DNA from: Halobacteriales archaeon QS_8_65_32 | Lineage (GTDB): Archaea; Halobacteriota; Halobacteria; Halobacteriales; Halococcaceae | Assembly: GCA_003022925.1 (NCBI GenBank) | Contig: PXRY01000044.1 | Span: 1,138 to 40,847 of the forward strand | DNA: 39,710 nt | Reading direction: 5' to 3' | Shown here: positions 32,884-39,710 of the stretch, in pieces | How positions within the stretch are numbered: the stretch's first letter is position 1 | Layout: each line of letters starts with the position of its first letter | The notes under the pieces: model-generated | Told to the model about the DNA's origin: nothing | Database searches by the model: none | The model's input: only the letters and a program-made list of their open reading frames with translations | Program-made: the position numbers and the translations under genes

Positions 32884-33125
32884 TCGAGACTCACCTCTGC
32901 ATCGATTTCATGGCGGCGTGTTGCTCGGGGAGTCGAGAGCGCGTCGGCGAGTTCAGGGGTCATGTCTTCGTGGGTAGCAGCGCGGTCGAGCGCGTCGAGC
33001 AGTTGGGGGTACCCCTCCATGCTTCGATAGATCGCGCTGGCCCCTGTGCCCTCGCCGGTCCGTTGCGTGATTCGGTGCACGAGGTCGAGTCGGAACTCGT
33101 GGGAGCCATCGGTTTTGATGTTCAT
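32880..33125 (-). CDS. DUF7692-like small haloarchaeal protein, copy 2
   Basis: An 81-residue protein, MNIKTDGSHEFRLDLVHRIT..., ending TPELADALSTPRATRRHEID with an SLE terminus. Length and spacing match the copy at 28795-29040. It overlaps the thermonuclease-like gene by 4 bases (ATGA type), which indicates a two-gene unit. In haloarchaea such proteins are often found in variable regions; function is unknown. The family name is from memory. Confidence 0.65.
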   Translation of the reverse strand: MNIKTDGSHEFRLDLVHRITQRTGEGTGASAIYRSMEGYPQLLDALDRAATHEDMTPELADALSTPRATRRHEIDAEVSLE

Positions 33126-33343
33126 TTATACCAGTACTCCCTCGATACTGCGCATCGGTTCGGCAAAGGTGTTCTGCTGTGGCGGTCGAACCGAGTTCGC
33201 CTGTATAGCCGTCGCGGAGCGATGGGACCGTCGCGGTGATCGGGGCGGTTGGCGGGTCGAAACAGAACATCGATCGAGAGGGTCGCTATCCGCGTTCTCC
33301 GGACCGGAAAGGGGGGGACCCGAACACTGAGGGTCGAGAAACC

Positions 33344-33351
33344 TATTTTAC
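33344..33351 (+). promoter_or_regulatory. TATA-like box of the MaoC gene
   Basis: TATTTTAC lies 22-29 bases before the ATG at 33373, consistent with a leaderless start. The rest of 33126-33343 shows no recognisable feature. Confidence 0.6.
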
Positions 33352-33372
33352 AGTTCCCACATATGTCGGGGC

Positions 33373-33837
33373 ATGCCCTACAGCTACGAACCCCATCACT
33401 TCGAGGACCTGACGGTGGGCCAGACCTTCGAGAGCGCCGGCCGGACCGTGACCGAGACCGACTTCGTGATGCACTCGATGTTCACCGGCGACTGGACGGA
33501 ACTACACACTAACCGGGAGTATTCGGCTGACGGCCCGTTCGGCGCACGGATAGCCCAGGGGCCGATGACGTTCGTTCTCTCGACGGGCCTCTTTCAGCGT
33601 ACCGGCGTCGTCGAGCGCACGGTCGTGGCGTTTCTCGGGATGAACTACATGGATATCCCGAACCCGGTCTACGTCGGTGACACCGTCTCTGTGGTCTTCG
33701 AGGTCACCGCCAAACGCGAACTCGAAAGCCGATCGGACGCCGGGTACGTCGAGATCGACGGGGAGATGACCAATCAGGACGGCGACGCGGTCTTCGCCGG
33801 CGACATGAAGTTCCTGTTCCGGCGTCGTGAGGAGTGA
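33373..33837 (+). CDS. MaoC-like (R)-specific enoyl-CoA hydratase family protein
   Basis: A 154-residue hot-dog-fold dehydratase. The catalytic Asp and His occur in FTGDWTELHTN, and GARIAQGPMTFVLSTGLFQRTG and VYVGDTVSVVFEVTAKRELES are typical family segments. MaoC/PhaJ proteins hydrate trans-2-enoyl-CoA to (R)-3-hydroxyacyl-CoA, which in haloarchaea can feed PHA synthesis or beta-oxidation; the sequence does not choose. It is a stand-alone gene. Confidence 0.88.
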   Translation: MPYSYEPHHFEDLTVGQTFESAGRTVTETDFVMHSMFTGDWTELHTNREYSADGPFGARIAQGPMTFVLSTGLFQRTGVVERTVVAFLGMNYMDIPNPVYVGDTVSVVFEVTAKRELESRSDAGYVEIDGEMTNQDGDAVFAGDMKFLFRRREE

Positions 33838-33961
33838 AAAGGCGGTATCGATTCGCTCGGATGCTCGCTGTCGAACCGGACAGTTGAGGCACTGCACAAT
33901 AGGGTGGCGGCATCCGGTGATCGAACGAAGATTCATAGCTCTCGCGCGTGTGTGACAGTCA

Positions 33962-34156
33962 ATGACGGATGTTCTGACGACCGCCCGGCGGGCCTGGGTG
34001 CTGGCGGTCGCGCTCGCGGCGGTCTACGGCTTCGTGACCGGGGCCGGCATCGTCGACATGGTGATCCGCGTGGCGATCCAGGGGGGGCTGATCTACCTGA
34101 TCCTGGGCGTCTTCGTCTGGTGGGCCGGGCGCGATTCGGGCGATTCGAACTCCTAA
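33962..34156 (+). CDS. Small two-helix membrane protein, unknown function
   Basis: A 64-residue ORF with two hydrophobic segments (about 12-32 and 36-54) and a polar DSGDSNS tail. The coding quality is good and it sits 75 bases before the hydrolase gene on the same strand. I recognise no family. Confidence 0.6.
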   Translation: MTDVLTTARRAWVLAVALAAVYGFVTGAGIVDMVIRVAIQGGLIYLILGVFVWWAGRDSGDSNS

Positions 34157-34231
34157 CCGGACGTCGATCGCCGTCGCCGATCGATCGGCAGAACACGAGG
34201 AATTACGTACCTGTCCGACCATCGGGCATCG

Positions 34232-35083
34232 ATGGACACGGATATCGAGGAGCGCTCGATTATCGTCGACGGCTACCGGCTTCACTATCTGACCGCCGGC
34301 GACTCGGGCCCAGTCGTCTGCTTGCTTCACGGCGGGATCATCGACGCCGCACACCTCTCGTGGGGCGCGTCTATCGAAGCGCTCGCCGACGATTTTCAGG
34401 TAATCGCGCTCGATTTGTTAGGGTACGGTGAAAGCGAGATCCCCGATATCGAGTACTCGACGGCGTTGCATGTGGACGTCGTCGGAGCGTTTCTCGATGC
34501 GATCGACGTCGGTTCAGCGAACGTCGTCGGCGTCTCGTTGGGCGGCAGCGTCGCCCTCGGCCTCGCACTGGGGGAACCTGAGAAAGTCGACCGACTCGTC
34601 GTCGTCGATAGCTTCGGACTGGGCCGCGACCTGCCGAACGGCGATCTGTCCTACGCCCTCTCGCGCGTCCCGGCGCTCAACCGACTCTCGGTCGCGCTGT
34701 TGCGCCGGAGCCGACGGCTGGCGCGCGCGAGCCTCGGCGCGATTCTCTACGACCCCGACGCGATCCCCGACGAACTCGTCGACGCGTTCTATTCTCACCT
34801 TCAGCGCCCCGGCGTCGGCCTCGCCTTTCGGCGCTGGCGGGGCCAGGAGGTCACACGCGAGGGATATCGGACGGTGTACGTCGACCGCCTCGGGGAGATC
34901 GACGCCCCGACCCTGGTGCTTCACGGCGCGGCGGACGACCTCTTTCCGGTCGCGTGGGCCGAGCGGGCGGCAGAAAGGCTCCCTGAGGGCGACCTGCGCG
35001 TCTTCGAGGAGTGCGGTCACTGGCTCCCGCGCGAGAAACCCGCTGCGTGCAATGAAGCGATTGCGACCTTCCTGCGCGAGTAG
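34232..35083 (+). CDS. Alpha/beta hydrolase
   Basis: The 283-residue soluble hydrolase has the complete triad: nucleophile Ser in GVSLGGS at about residue 98, acid Asp in HGAADDLFP, and His in ECGHWLPREKP near the C-terminus. The HGG oxyanion motif is at about residue 34 and LDLLGYGES follows. The fold resembles C-C bond hydrolases and esterases; the substrate is not decided by sequence. Confidence 0.88.
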   Translation: MDTDIEERSIIVDGYRLHYLTAGDSGPVVCLLHGGIIDAAHLSWGASIEALADDFQVIALDLLGYGESEIPDIEYSTALHVDVVGAFLDAIDVGSANVVGVSLGGSVALGLALGEPEKVDRLVVVDSFGLGRDLPNGDLSYALSRVPALNRLSVALLRRSRRLARASLGAILYDPDAIPDELVDAFYSHLQRPGVGLAFRRWRGQEVTREGYRTVYVDRLGEIDAPTLVLHGAADDLFPVAWAERAAERLPEGDLRVFEECGHWLPREKPAACNEAIATFLRE

Positions 35084-35179
35084 AAGCCACCGTCGTCATT
35101 CGCTATCTGTCGTTATCCGCTATTCGTCCCTGAAGTAAGGTGTCACGGTCGGTCGGGCTACTCGGAGGATTTAGACGGT

Positions 35180-36391
35180 TCAAACGACGAGGACGAACTG
35201 GAAGACGAGATAGGCGGCGACCGTTGCGATGGCGGGCACGAGGTTCTGCAGCGCGATAACCCGGGCGGTGGTGCCCGGCTCGAAGAGATCGGCGGTGCTC
35301 GGGATCTCGTCGGGGCTTTCCTCGCCGATCGGCTCGTGTTCGTGGGGCGGCGGCGTTCCACCCTCGCCGCCGACGGTCGGGGCACCCTCGGCGTCGGCGG
35401 CGAGCGCCCCGACCGAGACGTTCGGCGCGTTTCCACCCGCCGCCTCCGAGAGCGTCGCCGTCCTGGTCGCTCGACCCCACCCGAGACCGACGATCGACAT
35501 TGTCGCGATGACGACGAAACTCACCGGAATTTCGATCCACGACAGGAACGTGACGAGTGTCGCGCTCACCACCGCGACCACCAGCGCGGCGAGCAGTGGC
35601 ATCTCCGTGAGGTCGTTGCCGACGGTATCCAAGGTTCGCCGGGCGATGGTGAGCGCTCCGAGACCGATCGCCCCTGCGCCGAGCAGGACGCCGACGTTGA
35701 GCCCGATCGACCCGTTGCCGACGAGCGGCGCAACGGCGTTCGCGACGTTCGATGCCCCCGCCGAGAACGCCTGGTAGCACGCGATAACGATTACCAGCAC
35801 GGTCCCGGCGAGCTCCTGCCGGGTCGTATCGGGACCGAGCGTCGGTCGCGGGAGGGTCCCCGAGCGATCGAGCACGAGCAGCGATCCCTCCGTTTGGGTG
35901 ACGGCGAACCACTCGACCAATCGCGGGTAGAAGTAGCGGCCGATCACGCCGCTGATCCAGAAGGCGACCAGCGGGGAGACGATCCACCAGACGATGATTT
36001 CGAGCATCACGGCCTCGTTCAAATTCCCCGAGGCGAGTCCTAAACCGACGATAGCGCCGACCGCAGTCATCGACGTCGAGGCCGGCACCCCGGCGACGTT
36101 CGAGAGAAAGAGGGCAAAGCCGACGAAAAAGAGCACGGCAACCGAGGTTTCGAGCGTGAACAGTTCGGGCGGGACGATCCCCTCGCTCAACGTCGTAACG
36201 ACGTTCCGGCCCACCGTCCAACCGCCCAGCAGTACGAAAACGCTCATGAGCACGCCGGCGCCGAGCTTCGAGACGGCATTGGAGCCCACCGCGGGACCGA
36301 AGGCCACTCCGGTGTTCGATCCCCCGATATTGAAGCCGACGAAGACCGCGATGAGGAGTCCAACGACCAATAGCAGCGAGAACGCAGCCAT
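35180..36391 (-). CDS. Inorganic phosphate transporter, PiT family
   Basis: The 403-residue protein has about ten membrane helices. It carries the PiT duplicated signature GxNxxAN/D-like as GFNIGGSNTGVAFGPAVGSNA near the N-terminus and FSAGASNVANAVAPLVG in the middle, with WIEIPVSFVV in the second repeat. A hydrophilic loop at about residues 325-365 is acidic and Gly/Pro-rich. PiT carriers take up phosphate with a cation. The start at 36391 is supported by ATTTAAG 27-33 bases upstream. Confidence 0.9.
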   Translation of the reverse strand: MAAFSLLLVVGLLIAVFVGFNIGGSNTGVAFGPAVGSNAVSKLGAGVLMSVFVLLGGWTVGRNVVTTLSEGIVPPELFTLETSVAVLFFVGFALFLSNVAGVPASTSMTAVGAIVGLGLASGNLNEAVMLEIIVWWIVSPLVAFWISGVIGRYFYPRLVEWFAVTQTEGSLLVLDRSGTLPRPTLGPDTTRQELAGTVLVIVIACYQAFSAGASNVANAVAPLVGNGSIGLNVGVLLGAGAIGLGALTIARRTLDTVGNDLTEMPLLAALVVAVVSATLVTFLSWIEIPVSFVVIATMSIVGLGWGRATRTATLSEAAGGNAPNVSVGALAADAEGAPTVGGEGGTPPPHEHEPIGEESPDEIPSTADLFEPGTTARVIALQNLVPAIATVAAYLVFQFVLVV

Positions 36392-36417
36392 TCGGTTTCG
36401 TCCACGGTCGCCGTTGG

Positions 36418-36424
36418 CTTAAAT
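36418..36424 (-). promoter_or_regulatory. TATA-like box of the PiT transporter gene
   Basis: ATTTAAG on the minus strand lies 27-33 bases before the ATG at 36391, consistent with a leaderless promoter. Confidence 0.6.
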
Positions 36425-36523
36425 CGATCTCTTCGATCCCTTTGACCCCCTCGGTCCTCTCGATCGCGGCCGATCGGTGCCGATCGGTGCCGATCGGCGG
36501 CCGTCGACCGGCCCACCGACGCG

Positions 36524-36531
36524 TTTAGTAT
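36524..36531 (+). promoter_or_regulatory. TATA-like box of hisA
   Basis: TTTAGTAT lies 22-29 bases before the GTG at 36553 and supports that start codon, since no in-frame ATG precedes the conserved IPAVDLQGG motif. Confidence 0.6.
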
Positions 36532-36552
36532 CCCGCAGGCGTACTGCCGGGC

Positions 36553-37281
36553 GTGTGCAGGAACTTCGAGGTGATCCCGGCGGTCGACCTACAGGGCGGG
36601 CAGGTCGTCCAGTTGGTCGGCGGCGAGCGCGGCAGCGGAACGAAGTACGGCGATCCCGTCGCGGCGGCGAAACGGTGGGTCGAGGCCGGTGCCGAAACGC
36701 TCCATATCGTCGACCTCGATGGGGCGTTCGAGGGCGAGCGGATAAATGCCGAGGCCGTCTCACGGGTCTTGGCGGCGACCGACGTCTCGGTACAGTTAGG
36801 CGGTGGGATCCGCTCCGCCGCGGACGCGCGTTCGCTGCTCGCACGCGGCGTCGATCGGGTAATCCTGGGCACCGCCGCGATCGAAAACCCGGAAATCGTC
36901 GCCGAACTCGCCGATGAGTACCCCGAGAGCGTGGTCGTGAGCCTCGACGCGAAGGCCGGCGAGGTGGTCGTCGCGGGATGGACCGAAGGCACCGAAATCG
37001 AGCCCGCGGATGCCGCTCGGGAGTACGAAAAGCGGGGCGCGGCGGCGATCCTCTTTACCGACATAGACGTCGAGGGCCGCCTGGAAGGCGTCGCGACCGA
37101 CCCCGTTTCGCGCGTGGCGGAGGTGGTCCCGATCCCGGTGATAGCGAGCGGCGGGGTCGCAACGATCGACGATATCAGAGCACTGCGCGAGGCAGGAGCC
37201 GACGCAGCCGTCGTCGGCAGCGCGCTCTACGAGGAACGGTTCACGCTCGCGGAGGCCATCGCGGCCGTTAACGACGACTGA
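36553..37281 (+). CDS. hisA: ProFAR isomerase HisA (phosphoribosylformimino-AICAR-P isomerase)
   Basis: A TIM-barrel enzyme of histidine biosynthesis, 242 residues. The first catalytic Asp is in VIPAVDLQGGQVVQLVGGER, the second in LFTDIDVEGRLEG. Phosphate-binding motifs are LGGGIRS and ASGGVATIDDI. The GTG start is supported by a TATA-like box and by the short MCRNFEVIPAVD N-terminus. hisB follows after a 121-base gap on the same strand. Confidence 0.95.
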   Translation: MCRNFEVIPAVDLQGGQVVQLVGGERGSGTKYGDPVAAAKRWVEAGAETLHIVDLDGAFEGERINAEAVSRVLAATDVSVQLGGGIRSAADARSLLARGVDRVILGTAAIENPEIVAELADEYPESVVVSLDAKAGEVVVAGWTEGTEIEPADAAREYEKRGAAAILFTDIDVEGRLEGVATDPVSRVAEVVPIPVIASGGVATIDDIRALREAGADAAVVGSALYEERFTLAEAIAAVNDD

Positions 37282-37402
37282 AGTTCGCACTCCGAACGCC
37301 GAATTTCGAATCCTGAACGCCGAGCGTCGGGACCCGAGCGCCGACTACAGGGCACCGGTTATCGAGCGGTAGGGACTTGTGGCCCCGTCGATACGCTCGG
37401 AT

Positions 37403-38029
37403 ATGAGCGATCAGCAGGATACGGGAGCGGATCGAGAGGGCGAGCACGAACGGAGCGCAATGGTGACTCGCAAGACCGCAGAAACCGACATCGAGCTCTC
37501 GCTTGCGATCGACGGCGGGGGAAACGCCGCGGTCGACACCGGGATCGGCTTCTTCGACCACATGCTCGCCGCCTTCGCGAAACACGGGCTGTTCGACCTC
37601 GACGTCGACTGTGAGGGCGACGTGGACATAGACGACCACCACACCGTCGAGGACGTCGCGATCGTCCTGGGCGAAGCGTTCGACGAGGCACTCGGCGGGA
37701 AGGAAGGCCTCGTCCGCTTCGCCGACCGAAAAGTGCCCCTCGACGAAGCGGTGGCGTCGGTCGTTCTCGACATGTCTGGCCGCCCGCTGTACCGCTTCGA
37801 CGGCGCATTCTCACAGGCTTCCGTGGGTGGTTTCACGAGCATCATGGCCACACACTTCGTGCGCTCGCTCGCGACGAACGCCGGGCTGACACTTCACGTC
37901 TCGGTCGAAGGGGAAAACGCCCACCACGAGGTAGAAGCGCTGTTCAAAGCGCTCGCCCGCGCGCTCGACGACGCGACGCAGGTCGACGACCGGCGAAGCG
38001 ACACGCCGAGCACGAAAGGCGAACTATGA
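37403..38029 (+). CDS. hisB: Imidazoleglycerol-phosphate dehydratase HisB
   Basis: The 208-residue protein carries the metal-binding motifs of [36 protein letters not shown], then THFVRSLA and [18 protein letters not shown]. It is monofunctional, as in other archaea. The ATG at 37403 adds an acidic N-terminal extension ([20 protein letters not shown]); an internal ATG at about 37460 would give a shorter form beginning VTRKTAET, the usual family start. The hisA-hisB neighbourhood is common in haloarchaea. Confidence 0.94.
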   Translation: MSDQQDTGADREGEHERSAMVTRKTAETDIELSLAIDGGGNAAVDTGIGFFDHMLAAFAKHGLFDLDVDCEGDVDIDDHHTVEDVAIVLGEAFDEALGGKEGLVRFADRKVPLDEAVASVVLDMSGRPLYRFDGAFSQASVGGFTSIMATHFVRSLATNAGLTLHVSVEGENAHHEVEALFKALARALDDATQVDDRRSDTPSTKGEL

Positions 38030-38086
38030 GCGCTCACTCCCCGTGTTCGTTCGATGACCGCCTGAGCGTATCACCGTAGTCCGCCG

Positions 38087-38650
38087 ATGTCCGATAGAAG
38101 TGATAGAGGAGAACACGAGTCCGAAACGGAATCCGGTTCGGTCGAGGGCGATCCGTTGGACCGACCGCACGACATCGAGGCACTGCGAATCACCTACGAA
38201 GGGGCCCGCACCGTGCTCGATGCACAGCTACAACGGATCACCGATATCGACGACAAAGCAGCGACGGTGCTCCGGATCGACAGCCTCTTGCTCGGCCTCT
38301 TAGTCACTGCGGCGACGTTGATCACCCGAGTCAGAGGACAGCAACTCGCGGAGTTCGTTAATCCGCTCACCGCTATCGGCATTGGTTTGATCGTCGTCTC
38401 GCTTCTCGCAGCGATAGTCACGTACACGATCAGCGAAACCGTATCGGGTGTCGGACCGGACGGTATAGAACGTCGATACACCGAACGGGAGTGGCTCGTC
38501 CTGCTGAATCGCAGCGCGGCCGCCTGGATGCGGGAAAACGAACGGGCGAACCGGCGCAACGCGCGAGCGATGAACGCGAGCCCGTACGCGCTCGGTGTCG
38601 GCGTCGCCCTCGTCGTTCTCGGAATCGCGCTCTCGACAGTATCGCCGTGA
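38087..38650 (+). CDS. Three-helix membrane protein with a soluble N-terminus, unknown function
   Basis: The 187-residue protein begins with an acidic stretch (residues 1-30). An amphipathic helix ITYEGARTVLDAQLQRITDI follows, then DDKAATVLRIDSLLLGLLVT leading into two membrane helices (about 64-82 and 95-115). A basic central part and a third helix (about 165-184) complete it. A helix just before paired membrane segments, with a DKAxxxLxxxxxxL pattern, recalls small effectors such as PycTM/SLATT proteins. No nucleotide cyclase or other defence partner is next to it, so this is only a resemblance. Confidence 0.62.
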   Translation: MSDRSDRGEHESETESGSVEGDPLDRPHDIEALRITYEGARTVLDAQLQRITDIDDKAATVLRIDSLLLGLLVTAATLITRVRGQQLAEFVNPLTAIGIGLIVVSLLAAIVTYTISETVSGVGPDGIERRYTEREWLVLLNRSAAAWMRENERANRRNARAMNASPYALGVGVALVVLGIALSTVSP

Positions 38651-38651
38651 G

Positions 38652-38658
38652 CTTATAT
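38652..38658 (+). promoter_or_regulatory. TATA-like box of the 49-aa ORF
   Basis: CTTATAT lies 23-29 bases before the ATG at 38681, the expected position for a leaderless transcript of this small gene. Confidence 0.55.
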
Positions 38659-38680
38659 GCTCGAACCCCGAAAGGATAGT

Positions 38681-38830
38681 ATGGCGAGCGAACCGGCCGA
38701 ATCGAACTCGGAGCGGTCTCGCGACCGAGCGGTAGAGAGCGAACCGCTCCTCGCTGGCCAGGACGTCTTCAACACGTCGTTTCGGCTGTTTGTCAACCGT
38801 CGAGAGATCAGCAGGGAAACGGACGAGTGA
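38681..38830 (+). CDS. 49-residue small protein, unknown function
   Basis: The ORF encodes an acidic, Ser/Glu-rich start and a more ordered end, LLAGQDVFNTSFRLFVNRRE. It has no membrane segment and no recognised motif. A well-placed TATA-like box and typical haloarchaeal codon use support it; at 49 residues it would be missed by size cut-offs. Confidence 0.55.
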   Translation: MASEPAESNSERSRDRAVESEPLLAGQDVFNTSFRLFVNRREISRETDE

Positions 38831-39104
38831 CGATTCCTCGACGGGACGGCCGGCACAAAAAACGAACAGGGAACGGACGACGAACCGACGCTAAGCGGCC
38901 GATGAGTGTTCGGGCAGGGGACCGCCGAACCCTGCCAGTCTAACAGGAACGAAGCGAAGACACCGGGGGAGAACGAGAACACGAGCGAAAGCGAATAGTT
39001 CGCACGAACGCATCAAAGGAGGCGATCTGCCGGTTTCGTGCGTCCCGCGCTCTACCGCAAGTGACTCACCCGCCCCGTGGGCAACCAGTACGTAGTTCGA
39101 GGTC
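38831..39104. other. Intergenic region before the ACT-domain gene
   Basis: No supported gene occurs. A CAAAAAACG run at about 38855 may be a terminator-like tract. No clear TATA box lies 25-30 bases before the ATG at 39105, so the regulator may have a leader. Confidence 0.35.
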
Positions 39105-39608
39105 ATGTTCGACGAGATAATGGCGAAGTTCGCGGGCAGTCCCGGCCAGCAGGCCGTCATTCGACTACTGCTCGAACGCGGGTTTTCGGTCAGCGAGGCG
39201 GGCAGGGTCGTCTCGGGCGGGATCGAGATTCCAAATACACAGATCGCGGGCGAGGTCGGCGTCGATCGCCGCGTCGTCGACTCGACGACCGACGCGGTGC
39301 TCGCCGACGACGAACTCAGGCAGATCTTCCGGAACATCTCGGCGATCCCGAGCCTGATGAGCCTCGCACCGGTACTCGACCTCACGGTACTAACCGTCGA
39401 AGTCGCTAACGCCGGCCGAACGGGTATCGTCGCCGCGATCACGAGCACGATTGCCGACCACGGCGTCTCGATCCGCCAGACGGTGAGCGACGATCCCGAG
39501 TTCACCGACGAACCCCGGCTGTACGTCGTCACTGACGCCGACCTCCCCGGCGACCTCATCAATGAGATCCGCTCGTTCGAGTTCGTCCGGAAGATCGAGC
39601 TTCAATAA
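39105..39608 (+). CDS. HTH and ACT-domain regulator of amino-acid metabolism
   Basis: The 167-residue protein has an N-terminal helix-turn-helix-like half (FDEIMAKFAGSPGQQAVIRLLL, then VGVDRRVVDSTTDAVLADDEL) and a C-terminal ACT domain (LTVLTVEVANAGRTGIVAAI, then GVSIRQTVSDDPEF and LYVVTDADLPGDLINEIRS). ACT domains bind amino acids, so it is likely an allosterically controlled regulator, as in the archaeal COG2150 group; no ligand can be named. It ends 11 bases before a T6 tract that starts hairpin block E. Confidence 0.88.
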   Translation: MFDEIMAKFAGSPGQQAVIRLLLERGFSVSEAGRVVSGGIEIPNTQIAGEVGVDRRVVDSTTDAVLADDELRQIFRNISAIPSLMSLAPVLDLTVLTVEVANAGRTGIVAAITSTIADHGVSIRQTVSDDPEFTDEPRLYVVTDADLPGDLINEIRSFEFVRKIELQ

Positions 39609-39710
39609 GCGCACGCACCTTTTTTGACCTCGGGTTTCCTCGCTCGCGTGGTTCAAAAGGCGCTTCGCGCCTTTTGTCATTGCGGGAAATCGACGATTTC
39701 CCGCTTGCAG
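39609..39710 (+). repeat. Hairpin-array element E, 3' of the ACT regulator gene (window end)
   Basis: After the stop codon come a T6 tract (39620-39625), the scaffold CTCGGGTTTCCTCGCTCGCG and GTGGTTC, then a perfect hairpin (39653-39675, ten-base stem, TTC loop) and a second (39682-39704, GCGGGAAAT/ATTTCCCGC). The scaffold matches block A read on the minus strand, but the stem sequences differ with both arms changed together. The element continues past the window edge. Confidence 0.68.

Overview
The window looks like chromosomal DNA of an extremely halophilic archaeon (class Halobacteria). It is GC-rich, encodes very acidic proteins, and carries archaeal information-processing genes (transcription factor B, RNA polymerase subunit Rpo4/F, ribosomal protein eL21, aEF-1 beta, SRP19, Gar1). 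Many genes have a TATA-like box about 25-30 nt before the start codon, which is the leaderless arrangement typical of haloarchaea. I found no rRNA, tRNA, CRISPR array or intact insertion sequence. The genus cannot be fixed by eye.

Layout. 0-6 kb: aroD, a transcription factor B gene, an AglD-like glycosyltransferase/flippase fusion, an ornithine cyclodeaminase/AlaDH-family enzyme and a small membrane protein. 6.3-9.7 kb: two convergent wrecked genes (an HTH_10 regulator and a MNT-type nucleotidyltransferase), then the srp19-gar1-presenilin-like peptidase block and a frameshifted chlorite-dismutase/HemQ-family gene. 9.8-13.4 kb: a divergent corrinoid-type ABC importer, with btuF facing btuC-btuD. 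13.5-18.5 kb: a small membrane protein, a PH-domain membrane protein, and a thiamin-salvage unit: two overlapping tenA-type genes, an SSS-family symporter and an overlapping 43-aa membrane peptide. 18.6-22.7 kb: small hypotheticals, eL21-rpoF, a zinc microprotein with aEF-1 beta, an SDR oxidoreductase and a hypothetical. 22.9-27.7 kb: a small helical protein with a frameshifted paralogue, a PaaK-like CoA ligase and a PhoD-like phosphatase. 27.7-33.1 kb: an accessory stretch dominated by decayed genes, with two DUF7692-like paralogues, one beside a thermonuclease-fold protein lacking catalytic residues. 33.4-39.7 kb: MaoC-like dehydratase, alpha/beta hydrolase, PiT phosphate transporter, hisA, hisB, a membrane protein, a 49-aa peptide and an HTH-ACT regulator.

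Two signals are not explained by ordinary gene content. First, at least five intergenic blocks (about 0.90-1.16, 14.6-14.9, 20.54-20.75, 23.65-23.92 and 39.61-39.71 kb) are trains of short perfect hairpins with three-base loops. They share a scaffold while the stems differ in a compensated way. Three lie directly 3' of a stop codon with a T6 tract, and the other two share end motifs. Second, about nine genes are broken. Most frameshifts correspond to a net loss of one base, and three genes carry in-frame nonsense codons in otherwise intact frames. This is either real gene decay or, for the frameshifts only, partly sequencing error.
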